64,000 bases of DNA. Origin: Paenibacillus sp. FSL R5-0517 (GTDB taxonomy: Bacteria > Bacillota > Bacilli > Paenibacillales > Paenibacillaceae). Within the stretch, counting starts at the first letter, position 1. Each line of letters opens with the position of its first letter. Of this stretch, positions 19,601 to 26,845 are shown piece after piece. Below the pieces are notes generated by a model. The model searched no databases and was not told the DNA's origin. It saw nothing but the letters and a program-made list of their open reading frames with translations. The DNA is taken from NCBI RefSeq assembly GCF_037974355.1, contig NZ_CP150235.1, positions 2,108,001 to 2,172,000 of the forward strand, in the 5' to 3' direction. The position numbers were made by a program, and so were the translations under genes.

Positions 19601-21644
19601 AGGTGAATACATCGTATTCTGGGCTTCAAGAATGTTTGTCGATGCATCCCATACAGGCAGTGCATATCAAAAAATGATGTATAGCAAGACAAGAGATTTC
19701 TATACGTTTACTGAACCGCAAGTATATTTGGATTATGGATATTCCATCATTGACACAACGATGATTGAGCATGATGGAAAAGTGTATCGCTTTACAAAGG
19801 ATGAGCAGGACAACGGAGCTGCTGCTCCATTTGGCAAGATGGTCTTCCAAGAGGTTGGTAACTCGATCTTAGATCCAGCCTTCAAGATGATTAATCAAGG
19901 TGTGGGTAACATGAAATGGGTTGAGGGTCCAACGATCTTCAAATCAAATACAGAAGAAAAATGGTATTTATTCGTAGATGAGTTTGGTGGAAGAGGTTAT
20001 ATTCCATTCGAGACAACCAATCTTGCATCAGGTGTCTGGACATTATCTTCTAACTACAATTTACCCGCGAGTCCGCGTCACGGAACGGTAATTCCCATTA
20101 CACAACGTGAGTATGATGCACTTAGTGGGAAGAACGTACCCGTTAGTGGAATTAGCCTGGACCAAACGACGTTGTCCATCGTAGAAGGTAAATCAGGGCA
20201 ATTGACAGCTACCGTATTACCAGCTAATGCAACGAAAAAAGCAGTAACATGGCGCTCCAGTAATCCAGCTGTAGCCACTGTAAGTGCGACGGGGCGAGTA
20301 ACAGCGGTGGCAGCAGGAACAGCAAACATTACAGTAACTACAGAAGATGGTGGGTTTTCATCCAGCGCTACAGTAACAGTAACACCATTGGTTGATGGGA
20401 CTCCAGAAGCACCAAGCAGTGGGGATGGAAATGGTGGCGGTAATATCCCTGCACCTACAGCACCACCAGCTACAGGTGGAAATGAGCCAGTGGTAATGGA
20501 CAACGGCCAAATAAACATTAAGCCAGTCGCAAGTGAGAACGGTGCTTTTAACGTGAAGTTAAGTGCGGATACAGTGAAGCGTGCGCTTGATCAAACGACA
20601 AGCGGTGAGCTACAGATACGAGTTGAAGGTGATCAAAGCTGGAACGGGCTAACGATTGAGTTAGCAGTAGATGCGCGCTTAACAAGTGGATCTTCTACGG
20701 TAGATCGCATCGAGATCAATACAGGCTCTGCAGTCGTAAGCGTGGCAACCGAACTGCTCGGAACAGGAACAAGTGCGGGGAAAACGTTAGGATTGTCGAT
20801 TAAGAAAATAACAGCTAATCAATTGTCAGCTAGTGCACAAGCGGGGCTAACTGGTGAGGTCGTATATGATATCGAGTTAACGATTGATGGTAAGAAGCTT
20901 ACAGCGTTTGATGGCAGAGATGATCTCGTGATTGCATTGCCATACACCCTAAAAGCTGCCGAAAATCCAAACAATGTCATCGTATACGATGTGAAGGACA
21001 ACGGTGAGCTAAGAGTGGTGACGAATGGTAAATACAATGCAGCGACAGGAAAAGTAGAGTTCAAGCCAACGTATCTAAGCAAGTATACGGTAGCGTATGT
21101 TGCAACGAGCTTTAAGGATGTGACCCAAGACTGGGCGAAGGATGCCATCTCAGCATTGGGAGCAAGAGGCATTGTGAAGGGTGTAGGCGACGGCGAGTTT
21201 AATCCGAAGGGTCAAGTGACAAGAGCAGAATTCATCACCATGCTGATGAATATGTTGGAGTTATCGGATGAGAGCGCAACGACAAGTTTTAGTGATGTGA
21301 AGTCAGGAGAATGGTACCATGGAAACATCGCAACTGCGCAGAAGCTGGGGATTGTGAACGGAAAACCAAATGGAAGATTTGGAGTTCATGAGAACATTAC
21401 GCGAGAAGATATGGTGGTTATGGTATACAAGGCGATCCAAATGAAGCAACTAGCGTTAGCAAGTGGTGAAGCTACTGCTTTCAAGGATGAAGCAAACATC
21501 GCAAACTACGCGAAGCAAGCGGTAGAGGCAATACAGGGAGCAGGCATAATCAACGGTGTAGGTAACGATGAGTTTGCACCGAAGAAGAACGCCAGCCGCG
21601 CAGAAGCAGCAGTGATGATTTATAATGTGTTGGGTTTGATGTAG
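13602..21644 (+). CDS. Giant secreted two-GH43-module glycosidase with LamG, Ig-like and SLH domains
   Basis: The 2680 residues begin with a signal peptide (about 1-32). Order: LamG (about 40-240), Ig-like (260-345), Big2 (350-425), LamG (435-645), two Ig-like (650-875), GH43 (882-1205), LamG (1210-1430), LamG (1452-1655), two Ig-like (1660-1865), GH43 (1871-2175), Big2 (2180-2262), Gly/Pro linker, a beta-rich domain (2305-2500) and three SLH domains (2502-2680). Both GH43 modules keep the start FAYFTGE, the RDPF motif with the putative base Asp, NTWAPE, a Glu in EGQTIF or EGPTIF as putative acid, and PRHGTVIPI. GH43 enzymes cleave arabinan/xylan linkages; an arabinan- or arabinoxylan-degrading cell-surface enzyme is the likely role. 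The SLH domains bind pyruvylated secondary wall polymer. A clean SD precedes the ATG. Confidence 0.87.
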   Translation: MRKRISIITLVLLLTFNNCLSFVLPFNNQASADPVTPSMLAHYPLLEDVQDTSGNGKHGTAVGNITYVDGLTLPGGTDSTTNYVQLPTGLFDHQENTTISVWIKNNTGSGNYSALFYGTPAAENKLPTNYWLFNPSNPSGDFKSVFTDRNNVDQPWTTEIGVSGASTSQYQGQWVHYTTVITERSITGYINGVSIGTAAKEKTTASFGTDLQAYIGRSNYSGDATFAGSFQDLRIYGEALNNEDIAAVYEQSFNEKQVQQGKIELTLGDISAVTESLELPSTNEYGAWISWTSSDESAVSTTGEVTLREMEQQVTLTATISLGGSQATKEFVVTLLPKGATVEQIAVKEVSLNEAALRLSIGDSETLVATISPSNATNKRVVWTSSDSSVALVNSTGNVTAVSEGNATITVQTEDGEFTATSAVTVKGKSLKDDLILHYNMKMTEEVDGQLVLKDVANKAVTFDGIFKNPNNGQFISNSEVGFISFNGGSSTSNSGYVEIPKGSNRQDLLQGLNEITVSSIVNWTNDGTNRWIFGLGTVLTPETNKYFFVTPRHGSGSGNMIATGISKNGWPNEALVTGGANSNLIGGQWKHVTVSFSEASNKITLFVDGVKVASGNTKGLKLSDIINPDATFSGFIGKSIFANDPYLQGSVADFQVYDRALTEQEMGELYQQEAATHISKIRQLTVDDAANQLDIGHYLDGADQSAEQITKDLTLPTSGKNGVNITWSSSHPTVISNSGTVQRPAVEAGNVQAELTATLTYQGVSRAAVFPVTILKQFDDQQKVDLDAEQLEIYNADNVKGNLRLVTTGEQGSTITWTSSRPAVVKGTAEAAGNATQLGWVSRQTTDIPVTLIATITNGTASKELTFNVTIRKAAAPVQPDAYFFAYFTGEYEGGEEISFATAEDPLFWKALNNGKSILQSNMGEKGLRDPFVIRSAEGDKFYMLATDLKMGESTNFDQAQMTGSHYMMVWESEDLVNWSEQRMIKVAPKTGGNTWAPEAIYDPVTGDYIVFWASSMKNTETYGDYNGRPEGQYNVMYYATTRDFYTFSEPKVMIDESLPTIDTTFIEQNNMLYRFTKSEVNTKVYVEKAPTFYYDKDGIAANGLQYDAVPGTRDNKLGLIGKNGNNEGQTIFKDIHKDKWYLFLDSWPYHVRYTTDLDSSTQYINNVLSSDQYALPPGPRHGTVIPISRAEYNALQEKYAWKGPAPSTDPVVHYSFDADTVNGTTLNDISGNGYHATLVGGATINEEDRIGKSGGALELNGSTGYVKLLDHLIQSLNLEKATFSTWVQMDKNQANQRIFDFASETGRQVNRNTMYLSTQGDTGSLEFAVVTPFTEKFSNDSTKLGSDYKYAVRNAGLLPTKTWQHVAITMDEFDAVLYVNGQEVKRSSTFNVEPRMLLETTMNYIGKSRNSSHSLFDGKLDDFRIYNRALSVEEIATLANEDVTPPVEQPSGAELILHYDMNDIDGATVVDQTGNFNGKWMNPSKAEWISTQDAGVLSFTGGTTNSYVELPQGVLDGLTDITVSSIVNWSGKNAAEWLYALGRPNSNTHYTYFTPRYNANGLARLGIATNAWNNESSTSTTGLKNNEWKVVTTVVSGTDGTLTLYIDGVAVASGSTNGMTLEQIKNISGSSGTIGKSFYPADPYFGGLIADFQIYDGAMTAADIASLKARADQKIASMKGMFVSAAKEKLTIHDLLASNTSKDAIISNVTLPTSGAYGTTISWTSDKGNVISTTGAVTRPANATGDQVITLTAVFSDGTETALKTFTLMVKALPSDAASVDEAKAALVVHNIGDVRGHLSLPKSGLYGTTITWASVQPNVISVTGEVQRPAYGSGDIDVKLTATITLNAASATKEFMAKVKERPADEKYAGYFFAYFTGEGSSTGEQVHFALSNGNDPLNWRELNNGKPVLTSSLGEKGVRDPFIIRSPEGDKFYMIATDLKINGNGDWGKAQTWGSRSIMVWESNDLVNWTDQRMVEVAPEEAGNTWAPEIMYDKTTGEYIVFWASRMFVDASHTGSAYQKMMYSKTRDFYTFTEPQVYLDYGYSIIDTTMIEHDGKVYRFTKDEQDNGAAAPFGKMVFQEVGNSILDPAFKMINQGVGNMKWVEGPTIFKSNTEEKWYLFVDEFGGRGYIPFETTNLASGVWTLSSNYNLPASPRHGTVIPITQREYDALSGKNVPVSGISLDQTTLSIVEGKSGQLTATVLPANATKKAVTWRSSNPAVATVSATGRVTAVAAGTANITVTTEDGGFSSSATVTVTPLVDGTPEAPSSGDGNGGGNIPAPTAPPATGGNEPVVMDNGQINIKPVASENGAFNVKLSADTVKRALDQTTSGELQIRVEGDQSWNGLTIELAVDARLTSGSSTVDRIEINTGSAVVSVATELLGTGTSAGKTLGLSIKKITANQLSASAQAGLTGEVVYDIELTIDGKKLTAFDGRDDLVIALPYTLKAAENPNNVIVYDVKDNGELRVVTNGKYNAATGKVEFKPTYLSKYTVAYVATSFKDVTQDWAKDAISALGARGIVKGVGDGEFNPKGQVTRAEFITMLMNMLELSDESATTSFSDVKSGEWYHGNIATAQKLGIVNGKPNGRFGVHENITREDMVVMVYKAIQMKQLALASGEATAFKDEANIANYAKQAVEAIQGAGIINGVGNDEFAPKKNASRAEAAVMIYNVLGLM

Positions 21645-21677
21645 GCACGTGCTCCGTGCATTAAGGAATAACAAAGC

Positions 21678-21712
21678 TAAAAACGTTACCACTTCTTGTG
21701 GTAGCGTTTTTG
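21678..21712 (+). terminator. Terminator after the GH43 protein gene
   Basis: Hairpin AAAACGTTACCAC / GTGGTAGCGTTTT with loop TTCTT, ending in T5. Confidence 0.8.
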
Positions 21713-21993
21713 GCGTACCATTTCGATTCCCTCATGTTCAATACCTAAAACTTGGCTACTAACACAAGGACTCTTGAGTGTAAGTGGTTTTTTTATGATT
21801 CATAGCAGTGATACTTATCCTTTTTGAAAGCGCTTTTAAATTAATGTAGACAAGAGAACATACCAGATGATATATTGTTTCTGTAAGAAACAATATTATT
21901 TTTGTTGAGAACTATATTATACGTGTCCTTGTTAAGGGCGGAAGAAATGATCTCTCGGAGCTTAAGCTTGGACACTACAAAAAGGACGGGGAT
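21713..21993. other. Intergenic region with regulatory sites
   Basis: No gene is visible. A weaker hairpin with a T7 run (about 21752-21797), a cre-like sequence one mismatch from consensus (21824-21839) and a perfect interrupted palindrome (21872-21896) occupy it. Confidence 0.55.
21872..21896. promoter_or_regulatory. Perfect 11-3-11 palindrome, putative operator
   Basis: Arms ATATTGTTTCT and AGAAACAATAT are exact reverse complements around GTA. It lies about 100 bp upstream of the hydrolase-marR pair. MarR dimers bind palindromes of this size, so autoregulation by the MarR protein encoded at 22854 is a reasonable inference. Confidence 0.55.
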
Positions 21994-22806
21994 ATGATGA
22001 CTAAAATCGAGACAACAGTTCAATCCTTTGACGGTACACAGCTTTATTTCAGCAAGGATACAGTGGAAAATGCCAAAGCCGCTGTCGTTATTGTGCACGG
22101 ATTAGCGGAACATACCGGTCGCTATGATTATGTGACAGAGAAGCTGAGTCAGCGCGGGTTTAACGTATATCGATTCGATCATCGCGGTCATGCCAGATCC
22201 GAAGGACCACGTACGTTCTACAGTGATTTCCACCAGATCATAGAGGATGTCAACGTTGTGGTGGAGACTGCTTTGCAAGAAAGCGGAAATCTTCCGCTGT
22301 TTGTTATCGGACATAGTATGGGCGGCTTCGCAACATCGTCTTTTGGAACGAAATATCCAAGCAAGGTTAAAGGTATCGTGTTATCCGGAGCGCTCACTCG
22401 TTACAATACAAAAGTTGCCGGAGAACTGCCGATGGATCTGCCTACAGGCACGTATTTCCCGAATGAGCTGGGCAGCGGCGTATGTAGTGATCCCGCAGTT
22501 GTATCCGCTTACGCGAATGATCCACTAGTTGAAAAGCAAATCTCTGTAGATTTGTTTAACAGTCTGGGAAATGGCATAACATGGCTGAAGGAGAACGCTG
22601 AGCAGTTTATAGATCCCGTACTTGTTCTGCATGGGGCGAATGACGGGCTGGTCAGCGAAAAGGATTCTCGTGATTTTTACGGAGATATCGCTTCAACCGA
22701 TAAAACACTCAAAATTTATGCTCATCTGATGCATGAGATATTTAATGAACCAACCCGTGATGACGTTATTGAAGAAGCAATCACATGGATTGAAAAACGG
22801 ATCTGA
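21994..22806 (+). CDS. Alpha/beta hydrolase, monoacylglycerol lipase-like
   Basis: A cytosolic serine hydrolase of the Hydrolase_4/serine aminopeptidase S33 group that includes monoacylglycerol lipases. The catalytic triad can be read: Ser108 in GHSMGG, Asp217 in HGANDGLVS and His247 in HLMHEIFNE. The N-terminal strand VIVHGLAEHTGRYDYV carries the HG oxyanion motif typical of this group. SD AAAGGACGGGG. A MarR regulator follows after 47 bp, so the pair is probably one transcript. The natural ester substrate is not known. Confidence 0.88.
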   Translation: MMTKIETTVQSFDGTQLYFSKDTVENAKAAVVIVHGLAEHTGRYDYVTEKLSQRGFNVYRFDHRGHARSEGPRTFYSDFHQIIEDVNVVVETALQESGNLPLFVIGHSMGGFATSSFGTKYPSKVKGIVLSGALTRYNTKVAGELPMDLPTGTYFPNELGSGVCSDPAVVSAYANDPLVEKQISVDLFNSLGNGITWLKENAEQFIDPVLVLHGANDGLVSEKDSRDFYGDIASTDKTLKIYAHLMHEIFNEPTRDDVIEEAITWIEKRI

Positions 22807-22853
22807 TTTCAGTAGAGTAAGAGAGAGAATCTGAATGATGAAAGGGATTATCC

Positions 22854-23381
22854 ATGAAATTAGATTGGATGGGCGACCATCGGGAACTGATTGAAAAAAT
22901 TATCAAGTACGGCAATGCGTACTCGAACACCTATAAGTTGCAGCGAAGTTATGGTACGGATATGATGTTCTCGGCTTCACAGATTCAGACGCTGGAATAC
23001 ATTCTGGAAGCCGAGGATAAGGAAGAGAAGATGACGGAAATGGCTGCGCGCCTGGGCGTAAGCCGCAGTACATTTTCCAAGAATGTGAAGAATCTGACCG
23101 AAAAAGGACTGCTCGAGAAATTCCATCTAAGCGGTAACCGCAAAGATATTTACGTCAAACCTTCGGCAAAAGGGCGCGAGGTATACGGCAAGTATACCGA
23201 ATTTGTGCGAGAGCTTTGCTTTGATGAGATTTTCAAGTATGCCGATCAGATTTCAGATGCCGACAAACAAAACTTTATTCGCATTATGGATATGTTCGCC
23301 GATGTACTCGTCTGGTATGGTGAAAAGGAACAGGAAGCGCGTAAATTAATCAGAATTGATTCCGATTCGGGCAGCGACTAG
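22854..23381 (+). CDS. MarR-family transcriptional regulator
   Basis: The winged HTH occupies about residues 45-120 (MTEMAARLGVSRSTFSKNVKNL, then the wing with LSGNRKDIYVKP). At 175 residues it is longer than most MarR proteins (about 140-150), with an extended N-terminal helix region. It is co-oriented with the hydrolase upstream. The likely binding site is the 25-bp palindrome before that gene. The ligand cannot be predicted. Confidence 0.85.
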   Translation: MKLDWMGDHRELIEKIIKYGNAYSNTYKLQRSYGTDMMFSASQIQTLEYILEAEDKEEKMTEMAARLGVSRSTFSKNVKNLTEKGLLEKFHLSGNRKDIYVKPSAKGREVYGKYTEFVRELCFDEIFKYADQISDADKQNFIRIMDMFADVLVWYGEKEQEARKLIRIDSDSGSD

Positions 23382-23570
23382 TTTCGAGATAAAAGGGATT
23401 TTCCTCAAGGCTGTTTTGTGGCCGGAAAGGAAAATTCCTTTTTGCTTGCTCTGAAACACGAATCTTGAAATTAAGGCACTAGCCCATTCCCTCCGCGAAT
23501 GTCCGTCATACAGTATAAGGTGCTCTCGTGAACTGCTGTATGACAAATGTTGAATAGGGAGATGGATAGA

Positions 23571-24920
23571 TTGAAATCAAAAACGAAACTGACCGGACGA
23601 GTGATCTTCAGAGGTGATCCAGGATATGAGGCCGCGCGAAAAAACTGGGACCCGCATACGGACAGATTTCCTAAAGTATTTGTTTTTGCTCAGAAAACAA
23701 AAGATGTCTCCAATGCCATCCGATGGGCTCGTGAGAATGATGTGCCGATCCGGCCGCGAAGTGGCAGACACGCGCTTGAAGTGAACCTTTCACAGGTGAA
23801 TGGCGGTATCGTGATTGACGTGAGTGATCTGAATTCGATCAAGCTTGATAAAAAAAATGGAACCGTCGTTGTAGGAACAGGCAACCGGGTAGGAAGAATT
23901 GCGAATACCCTCGCCAAGCAAGGATTCATCGCTCCGTTTGGTGACAGCCCTACCGTTGGAATCGGTGGGATTACGTTAGGCGGGGGAATTGGGCCTCTCC
24001 AACGTACCATAGGTCTCATCAGTGATAACCTGCTTGAAGTGGAGATGGTGGATGCCAACGGAAAAGTCATTCGGGCGAATAAAAAGCTTAATGCAGATCT
24101 CTTTTGGGCCTCACGTGGTGGGGGTGGTGGTAACTTCGGAGTGTACACCCGCTACAAGTTCAAAGTGCGCCGGGCTCCAGCGAAAGCGACAGTATTTAAA
24201 ATCACCTGGCCATGGGCTCAATTCGAAAAGGTGCTCAAAGTATGGCAGCGGTGGGCTCCCTCTGTTGATACGAGATTGGGCAGCGAGTTGTCCATCGGAC
24301 CGAAAAAAGGTGGTAACGTTATGATGGAGGGACTGTTCTTAGGCTCTAAAACAGAGGCCCTCCGATTATTGCAGCCAATGACTAGTGTCGGCACACCGAC
24401 GAGCTCCACGGTTCGTTTGTTGCCTTACCCGGAAGTTGTGAAGTTCTTATTGCAGCCTGACCCGATTCAAACGCAAAGGTTCAGTAACCAGTTCTCCTCC
24501 GGTTTCGGAAGAAAACCATTTCCTGATAAGGCCATCAAAACGATGCGGGCATTTTTGGAGAATATAGAAGAGGGGCCAGGCGGGTTCTATTTCCTGAACT
24601 GGGGTGGAGCGGTAAGTCGCAAATCACCTCGATCAACCGCATTTTTCTGGCGGAAAGAGAAGTTCTATGTGGAATGGACCAGTACGTGGATCAAACCTTC
24701 CCATGCCGCTAAAAATATTGCACTCGCTCGTAATACTCGCAAGAAATTGCAACCATACATTGTCGGTTCCTATATCAACGTTCCAGACCAAGGAATCAAA
24801 AATTCCGGTCCAGTGTACTATGGAGCCAACTATGCCCGACTGCGGAGAGTCAAAGCCAAGTATGATCCGAAAAATGTGTTTAACAATCCGCAAAGCATCA
24901 CGCCTGCTCGGAGAGTGTAA
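23571..24920 (+). CDS. FAD-linked oxidase, berberine-bridge-enzyme type
   Basis: An FAD-dependent oxidoreductase with an N-terminal PCMH FAD-binding domain (FPKVFVFAQKTKDVSNAIRWA ends near residue 45) and a C-terminal BBE motif (GANYARLRRVKAKYDPKNVF). His67 in RSGRHA is at the usual site of 8-alpha-histidyl FAD linkage. The second, cysteinyl attachment motif is not present (GGGIGPLQRTIG), so linkage should be single. I prefer the TTG at 23571: AGGGAG at 23556-23561 is 9 nt before it; in-frame ATGs at 23547 and 23562 have no well-placed SD. Length is then 449 residues. No signal peptide is seen. Relatives oxidise sugars or secondary metabolites; the substrate is unknown. Confidence 0.85.
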   Translation: MKSKTKLTGRVIFRGDPGYEAARKNWDPHTDRFPKVFVFAQKTKDVSNAIRWARENDVPIRPRSGRHALEVNLSQVNGGIVIDVSDLNSIKLDKKNGTVVVGTGNRVGRIANTLAKQGFIAPFGDSPTVGIGGITLGGGIGPLQRTIGLISDNLLEVEMVDANGKVIRANKKLNADLFWASRGGGGGNFGVYTRYKFKVRRAPAKATVFKITWPWAQFEKVLKVWQRWAPSVDTRLGSELSIGPKKGGNVMMEGLFLGSKTEALRLLQPMTSVGTPTSSTVRLLPYPEVVKFLLQPDPIQTQRFSNQFSSGFGRKPFPDKAIKTMRAFLENIEEGPGGFYFLNWGGAVSRKSPRSTAFFWRKEKFYVEWTSTWIKPSHAAKNIALARNTRKKLQPYIVGSYINVPDQGIKNSGPVYYGANYARLRRVKAKYDPKNVFNNPQSITPARRV

Positions 24921-24960
24921 TCCATATTCACTTGTTCACTGTCTAATTAATGAGTGAAGA

Positions 24961-24985
24961 AACACGCCTTATTGGGCGTGTTTTT
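24961..24985 (+). terminator. Terminator after the FAD oxidase gene
   Basis: AACACGCC and GGCGTGTT with a 6-nt loop, followed by T5. Confidence 0.85.
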
Positions 24986-25125
24986 GGTATGTAAAATATA
25001 AATGCCAGAACAAGGAATGAAATTAACCTGTGAACAAGCATGAACAAGCGTGAACGACAGTGGAAAGATATACGACGCACACTCAGGATATCACGACCGT
25101 GAATACTTTTTTCACCGAACAACGA

Positions 25126-25161
25126 AAAAACCGCCCTCGGTCATATGACCAAGAGCAGTTT
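25126..25161 (-). terminator. Terminator of the ABM gene (minus strand)
   Basis: Hairpin with arms around CCGCCCTCGGTC / GACCAAGAGCAG and loop ATAT; read on the minus strand it ends in T6. Confidence 0.8.
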
Positions 25162-25199
25162 CTTCACATGCCAACTAGGCATGTCAGTTGTTGGAGCAA

Positions 25200-25496
25200 T
25201 TAAACGTTAACTTTTTCTCCAGCAAATACTTCCACGTTCATTGGTGCGGCCATAAAAGCTGCTGCTTGTTGAACAAAAGCCTGGAAATGTGAGCTTGTGT
25301 TGTGGGAAGCTGTAGCAGCTTCATCTTTCCACAGTTCAATCATCGTGTATTGTTGTTCGTGTTCTGTGCTTTTTGTCAGATCGTAGCTGATGTTACCTTC
25401 TTCTTGACGTGTAGCCGTGATCAGTTCTTTAGCTGCAGCCAGAAATGCTTGTTCTTGAGCCGCTTGAATTTGCAGATGTGCGTGAATGATAATCAT
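25200..25496 (-). CDS. Antibiotic biosynthesis monooxygenase (ABM) domain protein
   Basis: A 98-residue single-domain ferredoxin-like fold of the ABM/YgiN group, whose members include quinol monooxygenases. The family pattern is clear: IIHAHLQIQAAQEQAFLAAA at the N-terminus, a central EEGNISYDL and the IELWKDEAATASHNTS strand-helix. A GGAGGG site precedes the ATG. It lies 95 bp downstream of a nitroreductase in the same orientation. Together they suggest a quinone or electrophile response, but activity cannot be read from sequence. Confidence 0.85.
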   Translation of the reverse strand: MIIIHAHLQIQAAQEQAFLAAAKELITATRQEEGNISYDLTKSTEHEQQYTMIELWKDEAATASHNTSSHFQAFVQQAAAFMAAPMNVEVFAGEKVNV

Positions 25497-25591
25497 AATA
25501 GTTAACCCTCCAGAGTGTGTTTGAGATTTGTTAGTGATATAAACCTATTAAAAGCAAATAATCATGACTTACAGGGAAACAGCCCCTGATA

Positions 25592-26242
25592 TTATGCCCA
25601 AGTTGTGATGGTTTCTACTGGCAGACGATAGGAAGGATGACCTTCTTTCGCTGATTTACCAATAGAGATCAACATAACGGGTTGATAACGCTCTTTGTCC
25701 ATACCGAATACTTCTGCAATTTGATCTTTCTCATAACCACCAATTGGGTTGGTGTCATAACCATGAGCACGTGCTGCAAGCATCAATTGCATGGAAGCAA
25801 GGCCAGCATCGATTAGGTTAACGTCACGAAGATCGGAAGCAGCCATCTTTTCGTAATAAGGCATTACAGTTTTGAGCTGCATATCCTTAATGTCTTGTGG
25901 CATGTAACCAAGTTCTACAGCTTTACCAAAAATCTCATCCATATATTCAACGTTGTTCATGTCAATGAATACGCCAATAACAGCGGCAGAAGTCAAAACC
26001 TGATTTTGATTGAATCTTGCAAGAGGAGCAAGCTTTTCTTTGCCTTCAGCTGTATCTACAACCAGAAAACGCCAAGGTTGCAAATTGATCGAAGATGGTG
26101 CACGGGAAGCTTCTGACAGAATTTCTGTCATTTCTTCACGGCTGATTTTCACTTCAGGATCATACAGTTTAACAGAACGACGACCGTAGGTAATCTCGTT
26201 AAAATCATTTGTTTTTTGGAATTTGCTTTGAATCGTACTCAT
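25592..26242 (-). CDS. Nitroreductase-family flavoprotein
   Basis: An FMN- and NAD(P)H-dependent oxidoreductase of 216 residues. The N-terminal FMN-binding segment (YGRRSVKLYDPEV), SRAPSSINLQPWRFLVV and the C-terminal MLISIGKSAKEG are typical. The family reduces nitroaromatics, quinones or related electrophiles. SD GAGGAGAG precedes the ATG. It starts 26 bp after the marR stop, so the two are almost certainly one operon under MarR control. Confidence 0.92.
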   Translation of the reverse strand: MSTIQSKFQKTNDFNEITYGRRSVKLYDPEVKISREEMTEILSEASRAPSSINLQPWRFLVVDTAEGKEKLAPLARFNQNQVLTSAAVIGVFIDMNNVEYMDEIFGKAVELGYMPQDIKDMQLKTVMPYYEKMAASDLRDVNLIDAGLASMQLMLAARAHGYDTNPIGGYEKDQIAEVFGMDKERYQPVMLISIGKSAKEGHPSYRLPVETITTWA

Positions 26243-26268
26243 GAATGGATCTCTCCTCTATATATGGG

Positions 26269-26688
26269 TTAAAAATTGTTCTGCATACGTTCGAGGAAAT
26301 CAGCGAGCGCTTGAACCTCGTCTTCACTGAAATCCTGCAAAATCTGATTGATGAAATTCGTCTTCTCGGCTTTATAACCTTCAATCTGCTTTCGACCGTG
26401 GTCCGTGAGACGAACAAAAGTTACCCGATTATCTTCAGGGTTTTTACGTCTTGTGACCATCAGGTCTGCCTCAAGCTGCTTCAAGTGGCGTGTAATCGCA
26501 GCACTATCAATGTTAATGATTTTCTGCAGCATGGACTGGTTGATCTCATCGACCTGATCCAGTTCATGGAGAATCTCAAAGCGTGAGGAACTGATACCTG
26601 TGCAACGTTCGAACTTGGGACTGATTTTGTTGCCCAACACGTTCAGCAGGTTGATGATCTGTTCTTCTTTGGAAACAATACGTGTCAT
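26269..26688 (-). CDS. MarR-family transcriptional regulator
   Basis: A 139-residue winged-HTH regulator. The HTH is QVDEINQSMLQKIINIDSAA with the following recognition helix, and the wing motif is RRKNPEDNRVTFVRLTDHG. I choose the ATG at 26688 (MTRIVSKEEQ) because GGGAGGT lies 6 bp before it; an in-frame TTG further upstream at 26724 adds 12 residues that are not family-like. It heads an operon with the nitroreductase and probably the ABM gene. Its operator may be the 15-bp repeat array at 26801-26845. Confidence 0.9.
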   Translation of the reverse strand: MTRIVSKEEQIINLLNVLGNKISPKFERCTGISSSRFEILHELDQVDEINQSMLQKIINIDSAAITRHLKQLEADLMVTRRKNPEDNRVTFVRLTDHGRKQIEGYKAEKTNFINQILQDFSEDEVQALADFLERMQNNF

Positions 26689-26800
26689 GACTAGACCTCC
26701 CGGGTGAATCTGAATCATGAACAACGGCGTATGTTAACCAATAAATGATGTTACAGTATACAATGCCATTGCCTAATGATTATTTGTATGCTCTCGATCA

Positions 26801-26845
26801 TTGATGTATCAATAGTTGATGCCTCAATCATTGATGGCTCAATTA
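26801..26845. repeat. Three tandem 15-bp repeats, TTGATGNNTCAANNN
   Basis: TTGATG begins at 26801, 26816 and 26831, each unit being TTGATG, two variable bases, TCAA and three variable bases. Each contains a TTGA-N4-TCAA palindrome. The array lies 113 bp upstream of the marR start and looks like a multi-site operator. Confidence 0.75.
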
